Assembly: GCA_902803355.1 (NCBI GenBank)
Contig: CADCPP010000014.1
Location: 1-7,174, forward strand
Direction of reading: 5' to 3'
Origin: an uncultured Lachnospiraceae bacterium
Lineage (GTDB): Bacteria > Bacillota > Clostridia > Lachnospirales > Lachnospiraceae
Length of the DNA: 7,174 bases
The notes under the pieces were generated by a model that saw nothing but the letters and a program-made list of their open reading frames with translations, was not told the origin of the DNA and searched no databases. Shown here one piece after another: positions 1 to 6,390 of this stretch (position 1 is its first letter; each line of letters starts with the position of its first letter). The translations under genes were made by a program, and so were the position numbers.

Positions 1-157
1 CAAGACGTTCCAGCAGGCTGGCTTCTTCATACTCGGGATGAGCATCGATCAGCGGTTCGACGGAAGTCAGAACCTCTTCCACAGTCTGAAGGAAAAGGGG
101 TTCGTTCGCGTTCTTGGCCTTGGTGTCGGCCAGAACTCTTTCAAGATAAGCATTCAT
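1..157 (-). CDS. gdhA: NADP-type glutamate dehydrogenase, N-terminal fragment (cut by window edge)
   Basis: Reading left from the ATG at 157, the frame stays open to the window edge and gives 52 residues. It begins MNAYLERVLADTKAKNANEP and ends EYEEASLLERL. This matches the N-terminal region of hexameric bacterial GdhA, in which a short helical segment is followed by an E-V-L-T-S-hydrophobic-P stretch and a closing S-LLERL motif (E. coli GdhA has the same S-LLERL). The enzyme interconverts 2-oxoglutarate plus ammonium and glutamate in the cytosol and is a main route of ammonium assimilation in anaerobic Clostridia. The catalytic and nucleotide-binding parts lie outside the window, so cofactor choice (NADPH) is inferred from family resemblance. 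The start is supported by a perfect AGGAGG (172-167) 9 bases before the ATG. The gene has its own promoter and is separated from the upstream antiporter gene by a terminator, so it looks independently transcribed. Confidence 0.9.
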   Translation of the reverse strand, partial: MNAYLERVLADTKAKNANEPLFLQTVEEVLTSVEPLIDAHPEYEEASLLERL

Positions 158-219
158 GATAAAGTGCCTCCTAAAATAATTAAATTGGTTCTCTTTCGCC
201 TTATTTTTAAGTCATTCCT

Positions 220-248
220 ATCATAACACTGCCCACAGTCAAAGTCAC
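220..248 (-). promoter_or_regulatory. Probable sigma-A promoter of gdhA with A-rich upstream tract
   Basis: On the minus strand a GTGACT -35 (248-243) is followed after exactly 17 bases by a TATGAT -10 (225-220). Transcription would start near 213 and leave a leader of about 55 bases ending in AGGAGG. Upstream of the -35, from 249 to 302, the minus strand carries several A-runs (complements of T7 at 249-255, T5 at 263-267, T4 at 284-287 and T8 at 295-302), which resembles an UP-element or bent DNA. A second -35-like TTGTCA (278-273) has no good -10 at the right distance. Confidence 0.6.
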
Positions 249-311
249 TTTTTTTATCTTGCTTTTTCCCTTTGACAACCTTATTTTCTAAATCTTTTTT
301 TTGCGGTATTC

Positions 312-371
312 AAAAAGAAAAAAGAGACGCCGCCGGGTCATAAACGCGGAGTTATCGCACAGTCCGGCGGC
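312..371 (-). terminator. Intrinsic terminator of the antiporter gene
   Basis: Downstream of the antiporter stop on the minus strand, GCCGCCGG (371-364) pairs with CCGGCGGC (336-329), an 8-bp GC-only stem with a loop of 27 bases. It is followed directly by a T-rich run (327-312, TCTCTTTTTTCTTTTT pattern). The loop is longer than usual but contains no better competing pairing that I can see. It separates the antiporter from gdhA. Confidence 0.7.
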
Positions 372-405
372 AGGGTGCTTGCTGCGAAGCCGCAGTAAAA
401 CCATG

Positions 406-1374
406 TTATGACAAGAACTGGAACAGGGTAAAACCAGCATAGATGCAGAGCAGAAGGATCCCCTGCCAGCGCTTCAGTCTTCCCTTTAAAATGGCGGGCA
501 GGCAGAGGATCAGCATGACCGCAAACATGACAGGGATATCCACCAGCAGAGAGGCATTGTGCCCAAGCAGCGTTTTTTCTGCGGGGATCGAAAACGGTGA
601 GATGGTGATCGCCGCGCCGCTGACCAGGACGATATTGAACAGGTTGGCGCCGATGACATTGCCCACGGAAAGGCTGCTGTGTCCCTTGATCAGGGAGGTG
701 ATCGCCGTGATCAGTTCGGGAAGCGAAGTGCCGAGCGCCACCATGGTCAGGCCGATCACGCTGTCCGGCACGCCAAGCGCCGCCGCGATCTTTGTGCCGT
801 TTTCCACCAGCAGGTTCGCCCCGAAGGCGATCGCCGCCGCGCCGATCACGAGCAGCAGGACTTCCATCCAGGCAGCCCGCTCCTTTCCGGCCTCCTCATC
901 ATCCGCCCCGGCTTCCTCCGGATGCTTTTTCATGTGGATCGCGGATACGGTCAGGTAGATCACAAAGGTCAGCAGGAACAGCGCGCCCTGCCAGCGCTCA
1001 AAACGTCCGCTTGTGTATGCGATGATGGCGTAGACCGCCGCCGCACCGAAGAAAAAGGCTGCCGGCAGCAGCAGGCTTTTTCTATTGACCTTTCCCGGAC
1101 GGAAGGTCAGCGTGATGGCCGCGATCAGGGACGTGTTGCAGATGATCGATCCGATGGCATTGCCATAGGAGATCCCCGCATTTCCCTGCATGGCCGCCTG
1201 TGAGGAGACCATGACCTCAGGCAGGGTGGTGCCGATGGAAACGATGGTCGCGCCGATCAGCATCTCCGGCAGGTGCAGTCTGTGCGCGATCCCCACCGAA
1301 CCGTCCACAAACCAGTCACCGCCCTTGATCAGAAGGACAAAACCAAGAAGGAACAATAAAACCGGTACTAACAT
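406..1374 (-). CDS. Calcium/sodium antiporter of the CaCA superfamily (YrbG-like)
   Basis: This 322-residue membrane protein has the length usual for bacterial YrbG-type cation exchangers, which move Ca2+ out of the cell against Na+ or H+. The two inverted alpha repeats that form the ion path are clear. Repeat 1 has GATIVSIGTTLPE (41-53) and GNAIGSIICNT (71-81). Repeat 2 has GLTMVALGTSLPE (208-220) and GNVIGANLFNI (238-248). The acidic residues E53 and E220 at the end of each first motif are the expected ion ligands. About ten hydrophobic segments can be drawn, five on each side of a charged loop at 148-169 rich in E, D and K. That loop matches the cytosolic linker of the family. The start follows GAGAGG (1385-1380) with a 5-base spacer. 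The gene is monocistronic, with its own promoter and terminator. Which ion it really exchanges cannot be read from the sequence. Confidence 0.93.
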   Translation of the reverse strand: MLVPVLLFLLGFVLLIKGGDWFVDGSVGIAHRLHLPEMLIGATIVSIGTTLPEVMVSSQAAMQGNAGISYGNAIGSIICNTSLIAAITLTFRPGKVNRKSLLLPAAFFFGAAAVYAIIAYTSGRFERWQGALFLLTFVIYLTVSAIHMKKHPEEAGADDEEAGKERAAWMEVLLLVIGAAAIAFGANLLVENGTKIAAALGVPDSVIGLTMVALGTSLPELITAITSLIKGHSSLSVGNVIGANLFNIVLVSGAAITISPFSIPAEKTLLGHNASLLVDIPVMFAVMLILCLPAILKGRLKRWQGILLLCIYAGFTLFQFLS

Positions 1375-1401
1375 AGGTGCCTCTCTGTCTGCTTCTTTTA
1401 T

Positions 1402-1424
1402 TCTGCCGGCAGCTTCCCGGCAGA
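1402..1424 (-). promoter_or_regulatory. Strong hairpin in the antiporter mRNA leader
   Basis: On the minus strand TCTGCCGG (1424-1417), a 7-base loop and CCGGCAGA (1409-1402) form a perfect 8-bp GC-rich stem. It begins about six bases after the predicted transcription start (near 1430) and ends 16 bases before the ribosome binding site. No U-run follows on either strand, so it is not an intrinsic terminator. It may protect the 5' end of the mRNA or be a regulatory structure. The function is unknown. Confidence 0.5.
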
Positions 1425-1436
1425 GCAGCCTCGTCG

Positions 1437-1467
1437 ATTATAGCATACGGAAGCGGGCAGATGGCAA
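1437..1467 (-). promoter_or_regulatory. Probable promoter of the antiporter gene
   Basis: The minus strand carries a perfect TATAAT (1442-1437) preceded by TGC, giving an extended -10. A TTGCCA -35 (1467-1462) lies 19 bases upstream, which is longer than optimal but tolerated with an extended -10. The start point would be near 1430, giving a leader of about 55 bases that contains the hairpin at 1402-1424. Confidence 0.6.
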
Positions 1468-1510
1468 GCGGATTCGAAGTTTGGCCGAAAAGAGGCCGCA
1501 AGGCCAGTCA

Positions 1511-1535
1511 CCGCAAGGGTTTGCGGCGTTTTTTT
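1511..1535 (+). terminator. Orphan intrinsic-terminator-like hairpin on the plus strand
   Basis: CCGCAA (1511-1516), a GGGT loop and TTGCGG (1521-1526) form a 6-bp stem, followed after CG by seven T residues (1529-1535). This is a good plus-strand intrinsic terminator by shape. However, no plus-strand gene lies upstream of it in the window, and it sits about 100 bases before the dxr promoter, so it is not a dxr attenuator. Just upstream, GGCC-GCAA-GGCC can form a small hairpin with a GNRA-type loop. It could end an unannotated small RNA, block antisense transcription through the antiporter gene, or be a relic. Confidence 0.55.
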
Positions 1536-1635
1536 CGTTGCCGAAACGGCTCACAAACCATGGCATTTTTCTTATCCTGCAGCAGGCTTCAAGGGGTCTG
1601 AAAGGCGCCGCAGCTTATTTTGCCGAGGCTTCGGA

Positions 1636-1663
1636 TTGCGATTTTCGGCATACCTGCTATAAT
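1636..1663 (+). promoter_or_regulatory. Probable promoter of dxr
   Basis: A perfect TATAAT (1658-1663) is preceded by TGC (extended -10), with TTGCGA (1636-1641) as a 4-of-6 -35 match at 16 bases. Transcription would start near 1670, leaving a leader of about 35 bases. Confidence 0.65.
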
Positions 1664-1704
1664 AGAGAAAACCATTTTGCCGTACAGCAGGAAAGGCAGC
1701 TTTC

Positions 1705-2844
1705 ATGAAACATATCTCTCTTATCGGTTCTACCGGATCCATCGGAACGCAGACGCTGGATGTCATCAGGCATCTCGGCACCTGCCGCGTCAGTGCCCTC
1801 GCCGCATTTTCTAACGTGAACAAGATCGAGGCGCAGGCGCGGGAATTTGGGCCGCTTCTTGTCTGTTTATATGATGAAGCCGCTGCCGCAGATCTGAAGA
1901 CGCGCCTTGCAGACACAGATATCCGGGTCGTTTCGGGCGAGGCCGGCCTTGAGGAAGCTGCTGCCGGCGTCCCGGCCGATATCGTTTCCCTCTCGCTTCT
2001 CGGCATGATCGGGATCAGGCCGACTCTCGCTGCGATCCGGGCGGGCAGAGACTGTGCCTTTGCCAACAAGGAAACGCTTGTCTGCGCGGGGCATCTGATC
2101 ATGCCTGCGGTAAAAGAATACGGCACCCGCTTCCTGCCGGTCGACAGTGAGCATGGCGCCGTCTTTCAGTGCCTGCAGGGTGAAGATCCTGCGCGGATCT
2201 CTCGCCTGCTGATCACCGCCTCCGGGGGCCCCTTCCGCGGAAGGAAGAAGGAAGAACTGGCCCGCGTAACGCCCGCCGACGCCTTGAAGCATCCGAACTG
2301 GACCATGGGCGCGAAGATCACCATCGACTCTTCGACTCTGGTCAACAAAGGGCTGGAGGTCATGGAAGCCCACCATCTCTTCGGCGTTCCGTATGAAAAG
2401 ATCGAGGCCATCATCCATCCGCAGAGCGTGATCCATTCGATGGTCGAATACACCGACGGCTCCGTCAAGGCCCAGCTGGCCGTGCCGGACATGCGCCTGC
2501 CCATCGAATATGCCCTCACGTACCCGGACCGCGGGCCGGCCGTCGCCGCAACGCTTGATTTCACTAAACTGCCGCCCCTGACCTTTGAAAAGCCCGATAC
2601 CGAAAACTTCCCGGGGCTCGCCCTTGCCTATGAAGCAGGAAAGACCGCCGGCACGATGCCGACGGTCTATAATGCCGCAAACGAATGGGCGGTGGCGCAG
2701 TTCCTGGCCGGAAAGATCGGGTATCTGGACATTGTTCGAAGCATAGAAAAGGCCATGCGGGCGCACAGCGTGACGCCTGATCCGGATCTCGAAACCATCC
2801 TCGCCGCGGAAAAATGCACAAGGGATTACCTGCAGAAAGGGTAA
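1705..2844 (+). CDS. dxr: 1-deoxy-D-xylulose 5-phosphate reductoisomerase
   Basis: Dxr catalyses the first committed step of the MEP isoprenoid pathway, the NADPH-dependent rearrangement and reduction of DXP to 2-C-methyl-D-erythritol 4-phosphate, in the cytosol. The 379 residues are of normal length. Visible motifs, in order, are the NADPH-binding GSTGSIGTQTLDV (8-20), ANKETLV (120-126), PVDSEH (145-150), ASGGPFR (172-178), HPNWTMG (196-202), IDSSTLVNKGLEVMEAHHLF (207-226) and HPQSVIHSM (238-246). By comparison with E. coli Dxr, the metal ligands are D147, E149 and E218. Substrate contacts include S173, H196, S209, N214 and K215. All are present, so the enzyme should be active. The start follows AGGAAAGG (1689-1696) with an 8-base spacer. 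The gene stands alone rather than in the usual uppS-cdsA-dxr-rseP cluster, and converges on rsmI 99 bases downstream. Confidence 0.98.
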   Translation: MKHISLIGSTGSIGTQTLDVIRHLGTCRVSALAAFSNVNKIEAQAREFGPLLVCLYDEAAAADLKTRLADTDIRVVSGEAGLEEAAAGVPADIVSLSLLGMIGIRPTLAAIRAGRDCAFANKETLVCAGHLIMPAVKEYGTRFLPVDSEHGAVFQCLQGEDPARISRLLITASGGPFRGRKKEELARVTPADALKHPNWTMGAKITIDSSTLVNKGLEVMEAHHLFGVPYEKIEAIIHPQSVIHSMVEYTDGSVKAQLAVPDMRLPIEYALTYPDRGPAVAATLDFTKLPPLTFEKPDTENFPGLALAYEAGKTAGTMPTVYNAANEWAVAQFLAGKIGYLDIVRSIEKAMRAHSVTPDPDLETILAAEKCTRDYLQKG

Positions 2845-2943
2845 TTACTTCTCTGATACCCGTCAGCTTTCCTGCGGTTTTCCGGCAATGATCCTGTACC
2901 AGTCCATTTTCCGGAAGTCGGTCTCGGGGTTATCTATTCTCCC
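2845..2943. other. Convergent gap between dxr and rsmI
   Basis: These 99 bases separate two converging genes, but hold no convincing intrinsic terminator for either. Only weak 4-bp stems (for example CTGA/TCAG at 2858-2871 vicinity) without T-runs are seen. On the minus strand the frame of rsmI continues open for 26 sense codons after its TAA, up to a TGA at 2865-2863. An internal ATG at 2907 would give a 14-residue peptide starting MDWYRIIAGK, with no good ribosome binding site. Confidence 0.4.
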
Positions 2944-3795
2944 TTATCCCTTTTCCTCTTCCAGCAGCCCTTGATAGATCTCCCGGCGGCTGACTCCGCG
3001 GTCTTCTGCCATGCGCTTCATGGCTTCTTTTTTATCCAGACCCGCATCCAGGTACTGCTGCAAATGCGCCGTCAGGGAAATGCCGCTCCACCGCGCCGCG
3101 TCTTCGGCTGCGGCTTCCTCCTCGGACAAGCCCTCCAATACCAGCACGTACTCACCGCGCGGCTCATTCTCCGTCCAAAAACGGACGGCCTCCGGAAGTG
3201 TGGTCCAGACGGCTTCCTCGTGGATCTTCGTGAGCTCACGGCAAATGCAGATCCGCCTGCCGCCAAGCACCTCCTGCAGTTGGTTCAGCGTCTTTACCAG
3301 GCGGTGCGGCGCTTCATAAAGAATGATGGTGCGGCGTTCGCCGGCAAGCGAGGCCAGGACCGCTTTTCTTTCCTTCGTCTCCTGCGGCAGGAAGCCCTCA
3401 AAAACGAAGCGTCTGGCCGGAAAACCGGAGAGCGAAAGCGCGGTGATCAGGGCGCAGGGCCCGGGGAGCGAGGTGACCGGGACGCCCGCCTCGTGGCAGC
3501 GCCGCACCAGGACCTCGCCGGGATCGGAGATCGCGGGAGTGCCCGCGTCGGTGATCAGAGCGATATTTTTTCCCTCCAGCAACAGCCCCAGCAGCTCCTC
3601 CGCTTTTTCGTATTTATTGTGCTCATGGTAGCTCGTGAGCGGCTTGCTGATGCCGTAATGCTCCAAGAGCCCGCGGCTGTGTCTTGTATCCTCCGCCGCG
3701 ATCAGATCGGCCGCGGACAGCGTTTCCTTCACGCGCTCTGTGATATCGCCGCGGTTGCCGATCGGTGTCGCGCATAAAAACAATGTTCCGCTCAT
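2944..3795 (-). CDS. rsmI: 16S rRNA (cytidine1402-2'-O)-methyltransferase
   Basis: RsmI (YabC/YraL) methylates the 2'-O of C1402 in the decoding centre of 16S rRNA, using S-adenosylmethionine. It belongs to the tetrapyrrole methylase fold family. The 283 residues show the family signatures: the N-terminal L-CATPIGNRGDIT (7-19), AAEDTRHS (33-40), the SAM-site segment ALITDAGTPAISDPG (79-93), SLPGPCA (109-115) followed by an AL-LSGFP stretch, FEGFLP (132-137), YEAPHR (160-165) and CRELTK (185-190). The C-terminal helical tail, with a GVSRREIY element (267-274), is typical. The start codon overlaps the stop of trmN6 as ATGA, and AGGGGAG (3807-3801) lies 5 bases upstream, so translational coupling is likely. 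It is the last gene of the operon. I see no convincing terminator in the 99 bases between it and the convergent dxr. Confidence 0.97.
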   Translation of the reverse strand: MSGTLFLCATPIGNRGDITERVKETLSAADLIAAEDTRHSRGLLEHYGISKPLTSYHEHNKYEKAEELLGLLLEGKNIALITDAGTPAISDPGEVLVRRCHEAGVPVTSLPGPCALITALSLSGFPARRFVFEGFLPQETKERKAVLASLAGERRTIILYEAPHRLVKTLNQLQEVLGGRRICICRELTKIHEEAVWTTLPEAVRFWTENEPRGEYVLVLEGLSEEEAAAEDAARWSGISLTAHLQQYLDAGLDKKEAMKRMAEDRGVSRREIYQGLLEEEKG

Positions 3796-4586
3796 GCTTT
3801 CTCCCCTGTCATTTCTGCTTTATCTCCCGCGGCCGGGAGGCGGGTCCCTTCCTCCTGCCCGTTCCCGTAATAGATCTCATAGACTTCCGCTGTATATTTT
3901 CCCTCATCCCCGTAGAGGATGAGGGGCGGCAGCACCCGAAGTTCCTTCCCGCCGCCCCTCATACCGGAGACAAGCAGCAGTGACGCCTGATCTCCTGCGT
4001 GTGAGTGTACGAAACGGAGCGTACGCGGTGCGATCCCCGCCTTTTCCATGCCGGACAGGATCTCCGTCAGTCTCTTCGGGCGGTGGACCATATAAAATCT
4101 GCCGTGCAGCTTCAGCGCGGCAGCCGCCTCGCGCAGCACGTCTTCCAGCGTGCAGGCGATCTCATGACGGGCGAGCATTTTCGCGCCGTCCGGATTGATC
4201 GCGCCGCGTCCCGCTTCGTGATAGGGCGGATTGGTCACGACCACGTCAAAGCAGGCCTTGCCAAGCAGCTGCGATGCCGCCTTCAGGTCGCCGCAGATGA
4301 CGGAAAGTCTATCCTCCGCTCCGTTCAGCGCGAAATTTTTCCGGGCCAGCTCTGCTGCTTCCTCCTGCAGTTCCAGACCGACGATCTCCCGGCCCTTTTC
4401 CCGGGCATCCAGAAGCAGGGGGATCACACCGTTTCCCGTCCCGAGGTCCAGCACCCGTTCCGTGCGATTAGCCTTTGCGAAATCAGCCAGCAGCACGGCA
4501 TCCACGCCGAAACAGAAAGCGTCCGGATCCTGAAGGATCCGGTATCCCTTTCTCCCCAGCTCATCCGAACGCAGTTTCTTTTCCAT
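3792..4586 (-). CDS. trmN6: tRNA1(Val) (adenine37-N6)-methyltransferase family protein (YabB/YfiC-like)
   Basis: This is a 264-residue class I SAM-dependent methyltransferase. The early FGVDAVLLADF segment (26-36) is characteristic of the TrmN6/YfiC group. Motif I is LDLGTGNG (46-53), an acidic G-ELQ segment that contacts the SAM ribose follows at 70-74, and the catalytic NPPY is at 119-122. NPPY marks methylation of an exocyclic amino group of adenine. In E. coli the family enzyme modifies A37 of tRNA1(Val); that the substrate is the same here is inferred. The stop of ricT lies one base before the ATG (TGATATG arrangement), and only a weak GGAC precedes it, so translation probably depends on ribosomes finishing ricT. 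Its 3' end overlaps rsmI by 4 bases. The last 25 residues are acidic, poorly ordered-looking and specific to this protein. Confidence 0.92.
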   Translation of the reverse strand: MEKKLRSDELGRKGYRILQDPDAFCFGVDAVLLADFAKANRTERVLDLGTGNGVIPLLLDAREKGREIVGLELQEEAAELARKNFALNGAEDRLSVICGDLKAASQLLGKACFDVVVTNPPYHEAGRGAINPDGAKMLARHEIACTLEDVLREAAAALKLHGRFYMVHRPKRLTEILSGMEKAGIAPRTLRFVHSHAGDQASLLLVSGMRGGGKELRVLPPLILYGDEGKYTAEVYEIYYGNGQEEGTRLPAAGDKAEMTGEKA

Positions 4587-4587
4587 A

Positions 4588-5496
4588 TCAGTCCAGTTTG
4601 GAACCGTCTTTGTCGCCCTTTTCCATGGCTTCCAGTTCCTTCATTTCCTTCATTTCCTCGGGGCTCAGGCGCTTTGCTCTGTGGCGCGGCCTGAAGCTGA
4701 TCCCGTCCACACTCACGGTCCGGATATCCGTATCATCATCGCCGGTGATGAGCACCGAGACCGTCTGGCGCAGCACATTGACATCCTTGACGGTGCCTTT
4801 GATGTTTCCGTCCCTGATCACGACGGCATCCCCCACGCCGGGCAGCTTGCTGTTCAGGTATTCATAGGTATCCTGCTCGTTTTTCAGGCAGCACATGAGC
4901 CGTCCGCAGGCTCCGGAAATCTTGGTCGGATTCAAGGACAGGTTCTGATCCTTAGCCATGCGGATGGAGACCGGGCTGAATTCGGACAGGTAGCTGTGGC
5001 AGCACAGCACGCGGCCGCAGATACCAAGGCCGCCCAGGATCTTCGTCTCATCACGCACGCCGATCTGCCGCAGTTCGATGCGGGTATGGAAGACCGACGC
5101 CAGATCCTTGACCAGCTCGCGGAAGTCCACGCGGCCGTCCGCGGTAAAGTAAAACAGGATCTTGTTGCCGTCAAAGGTATATTCCACGGCCACCAGCTTC
5201 ATCAAAAGGCCGTGCTTGGCGATCTTCTGCTCGCAGATGTCAAAGGCAGCAGCCTCTTTCTGACGGTTTCTGCCCTCGCGCTCCAGGTCTTCCGATGTCG
5301 CGATCCGCAGCACCTTTTTGATCTGCGACAGATCCGCGTCTTCCGCGGTCTCCTTGTCCGTGTACACGACCGTGCCCATTTCGATGCCCCAGGCCGCTTC
5401 CACGATCACCTTCATATTCTTCTTCAGTTCCAGCCCGCAGGGATCATACTGATAGATCTTTCCCGCACGGCGGAAACGAATGCCGGCTACGTTCAT
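4588..5496 (-). CDS. ricT: PSP1-domain regulatory iron-sulfur protein RicT (YaaT)
   Basis: The 302-residue protein has the PSP1 C-terminal domain in its centre. The family Cys clusters are present: C160, C165 and C166 in GICGRVLCCHSYL (158-170), and C197, C202 and C203 in ACGRLMCCLKNE (196-207). C20 and C88 are further cysteines. In B. subtilis, RicT works with RicA (YmcA) and RicF (YlbF) as an Fe-S complex that stimulates RNase Y cleavage of polycistronic mRNAs and affects sporulation, competence and biofilm. The Cys pattern here suggests that cluster binding is kept. RicA and RicF are not in the window. The C-terminal 30 residues are a charged, E/K/M-rich tail. The start follows GGAG (5507-5504) with a 7-base spacer, 24 bases after holB. 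Position between holB and yabB matches Bacillus, except that yabA is absent. Confidence 0.95.
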   Translation of the reverse strand: MNVAGIRFRRAGKIYQYDPCGLELKKNMKVIVEAAWGIEMGTVVYTDKETAEDADLSQIKKVLRIATSEDLEREGRNRQKEAAAFDICEQKIAKHGLLMKLVAVEYTFDGNKILFYFTADGRVDFRELVKDLASVFHTRIELRQIGVRDETKILGGLGICGRVLCCHSYLSEFSPVSIRMAKDQNLSLNPTKISGACGRLMCCLKNEQDTYEYLNSKLPGVGDAVVIRDGNIKGTVKDVNVLRQTVSVLITGDDDTDIRTVSVDGISFRPRHRAKRLSPEEMKEMKELEAMEKGDKDGSKLD

Positions 5497-5520
5497 TTTC
5501 TTTCTCCATTCTTTCTTGTA

Positions 5521-6390
5521 TCAATCACTGTTTGTGCCTTTCCGCAGCAGCTCACGGAGCCGCAGCAGAAAGAGCTCTATCGTCACATCGGCATTGCCGT
5601 TGGCTTTTAATTTGGCCCCTGCCTCCTGCAGCGCGGACCAGCTCTCGTTCGTCTCAGGCCAGGAGAGCGTCTTCGCCCAGCCGGCCAGAAGATCCTCCGC
5701 CGCCGGAACATGCAGCGCCGCGTTAGCCTCCGCCTTGATGACCAGCAGGTCCCGCAGCAGGTAGGTCATCATTTCCAGGACCTCTTCGGCCGCCATGCCG
5801 TCCGCTTTCAGATCCGCCGCCGCATGCGCAAGCTCGGCCGCATCGGCTGCACGGAGATGACGCAGCAGCATAAGCAGGCGCTCTGCTCCGGCACCTGTCT
5901 CTTCTTCCGCAGGATCATCCTCCTCGCAGCGCAGCGTCACCAGACGCGAGAGGACCGTCGGCAGGAAGCGATTCCGGTTATCGGCCAGCAGAAAGATCAG
6001 GCCATAGACCGGAGGCTCTTCCAGGGTCTTCAGGATCGCGTTCTGCGCCTGCGGGTTCATCTTCCCCGCGTCCGGAACGATATAGATCTTCCGTTCCGTG
6101 CGGTACGGCCGGATCTCGATATCCTCCACGAGCTGAGCGCGGATCTCGCCCACGGACAGGGTATCCGGCTTTTCATGCGTCACCGTGATGATATCCGGAT
6201 GATTCCCCGAAAGCGCCGCCCGGCAGCTCTCGCACACGCCGCAGGCCGTTCCCTTCTCACACAGAATGCGCTGCGCAGCGTGTCTTGCCGTGCTTTCCAA
6301 CAGCTGCGCGTCCTCACCCTCCAGCAGAAAGGCATGACCGAGTTCTCCCCGCTCCGCCGCAGCGGCAAAATAACGTTCCGCGCTGTTCAT
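5521..6390 (-). CDS. holB: DNA polymerase III delta-prime subunit (clamp loader)
   Basis: The delta-prime subunit is the rigid stator of the clamp-loader pentamer that opens the beta clamp at the replication fork. The 289 residues start with the family's HAFLLEG (19-25). A four-cysteine zinc module follows (C44, C50, C53, C56). Next come the HPDI segment (64-67), the I-E-I-R-P-Y block (91-96), KIYIVPDAGKMNPQAQNAIL (101-120), KTLEEPP (121-127) and TVLSR (145-149). The Walker A position (24-33, GEDAQLL) has no GK-T/S, as is normal for delta-prime proteins that do not bind ATP. The usual SRC motif reads SRL (148-150), keeping the arginine finger R149. The start codon overlaps the kinase stop as ATGA, with AAGGAA (6401-6396) 5 bases upstream. 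The C-terminal oligomerisation domain (about 165-289) is divergent, as usual. Confidence 0.95.
   Translation of the reverse strand: MNSAERYFAAAAERGELGHAFLLEGEDAQLLESTARHAAQRILCEKGTACGVCESCRAALSGNHPDIITVTHEKPDTLSVGEIRAQLVEDIEIRPYRTERKIYIVPDAGKMNPQAQNAILKTLEEPPVYGLIFLLADNRNRFLPTVLSRLVTLRCEEDDPAEEETGAGAERLLMLLRHLRAADAAELAHAAADLKADGMAAEEVLEMMTYLLRDLLVIKAEANAALHVPAAEDLLAGWAKTLSWPETNESWSALQEAGAKLKANGNADVTIELFLLRLRELLRKGTNSD

Larger units (their letters stand above)
1375..1704. other. Divergent intergenic region between the antiporter gene and dxr
   Basis: These 330 bases hold the two divergent promoters (1437-1467 minus and 1636-1663 plus), the leader hairpin of the antiporter, the dxr ribosome binding site and a plus-strand hairpin followed by T7 (1511-1535). 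Open frames crossing the region on both strands have no recognisable protein content. The stretch 1536-1635 shows only small GC-rich inverted repeats, such as GCCGAAACGGC near 1540-1550, and I can assign nothing to it. Confidence 0.6.

Noticed and set aside
273..278. TTGTCA as the gdhA -35
   Set aside because: No acceptable -10 lies 16-18 bases downstream on the minus strand. The GTGACT/TATGAT pair with exact 17-base spacing is better.
1190..1708. 172-codon plus-strand frame across the antiporter start and the intergenic region
   Set aside because: It spans two promoters and a terminator-like hairpin, and its amino-acid content is not protein-like. There is no evidence for a gene.
1867..2766. 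299-codon open frame on the minus strand inside dxr
   Set aside because: It is the antisense of a fully conserved dxr, with no family resemblance and no ribosome binding site of note.
4681..5610. 309-codon open frame on the plus strand
   Set aside because: It lies opposite ricT and part of holB, both clearly real. Its translation is rich in H, Q, R and D with no recognisable domain, typical of an antisense shadow in GC-rich DNA.
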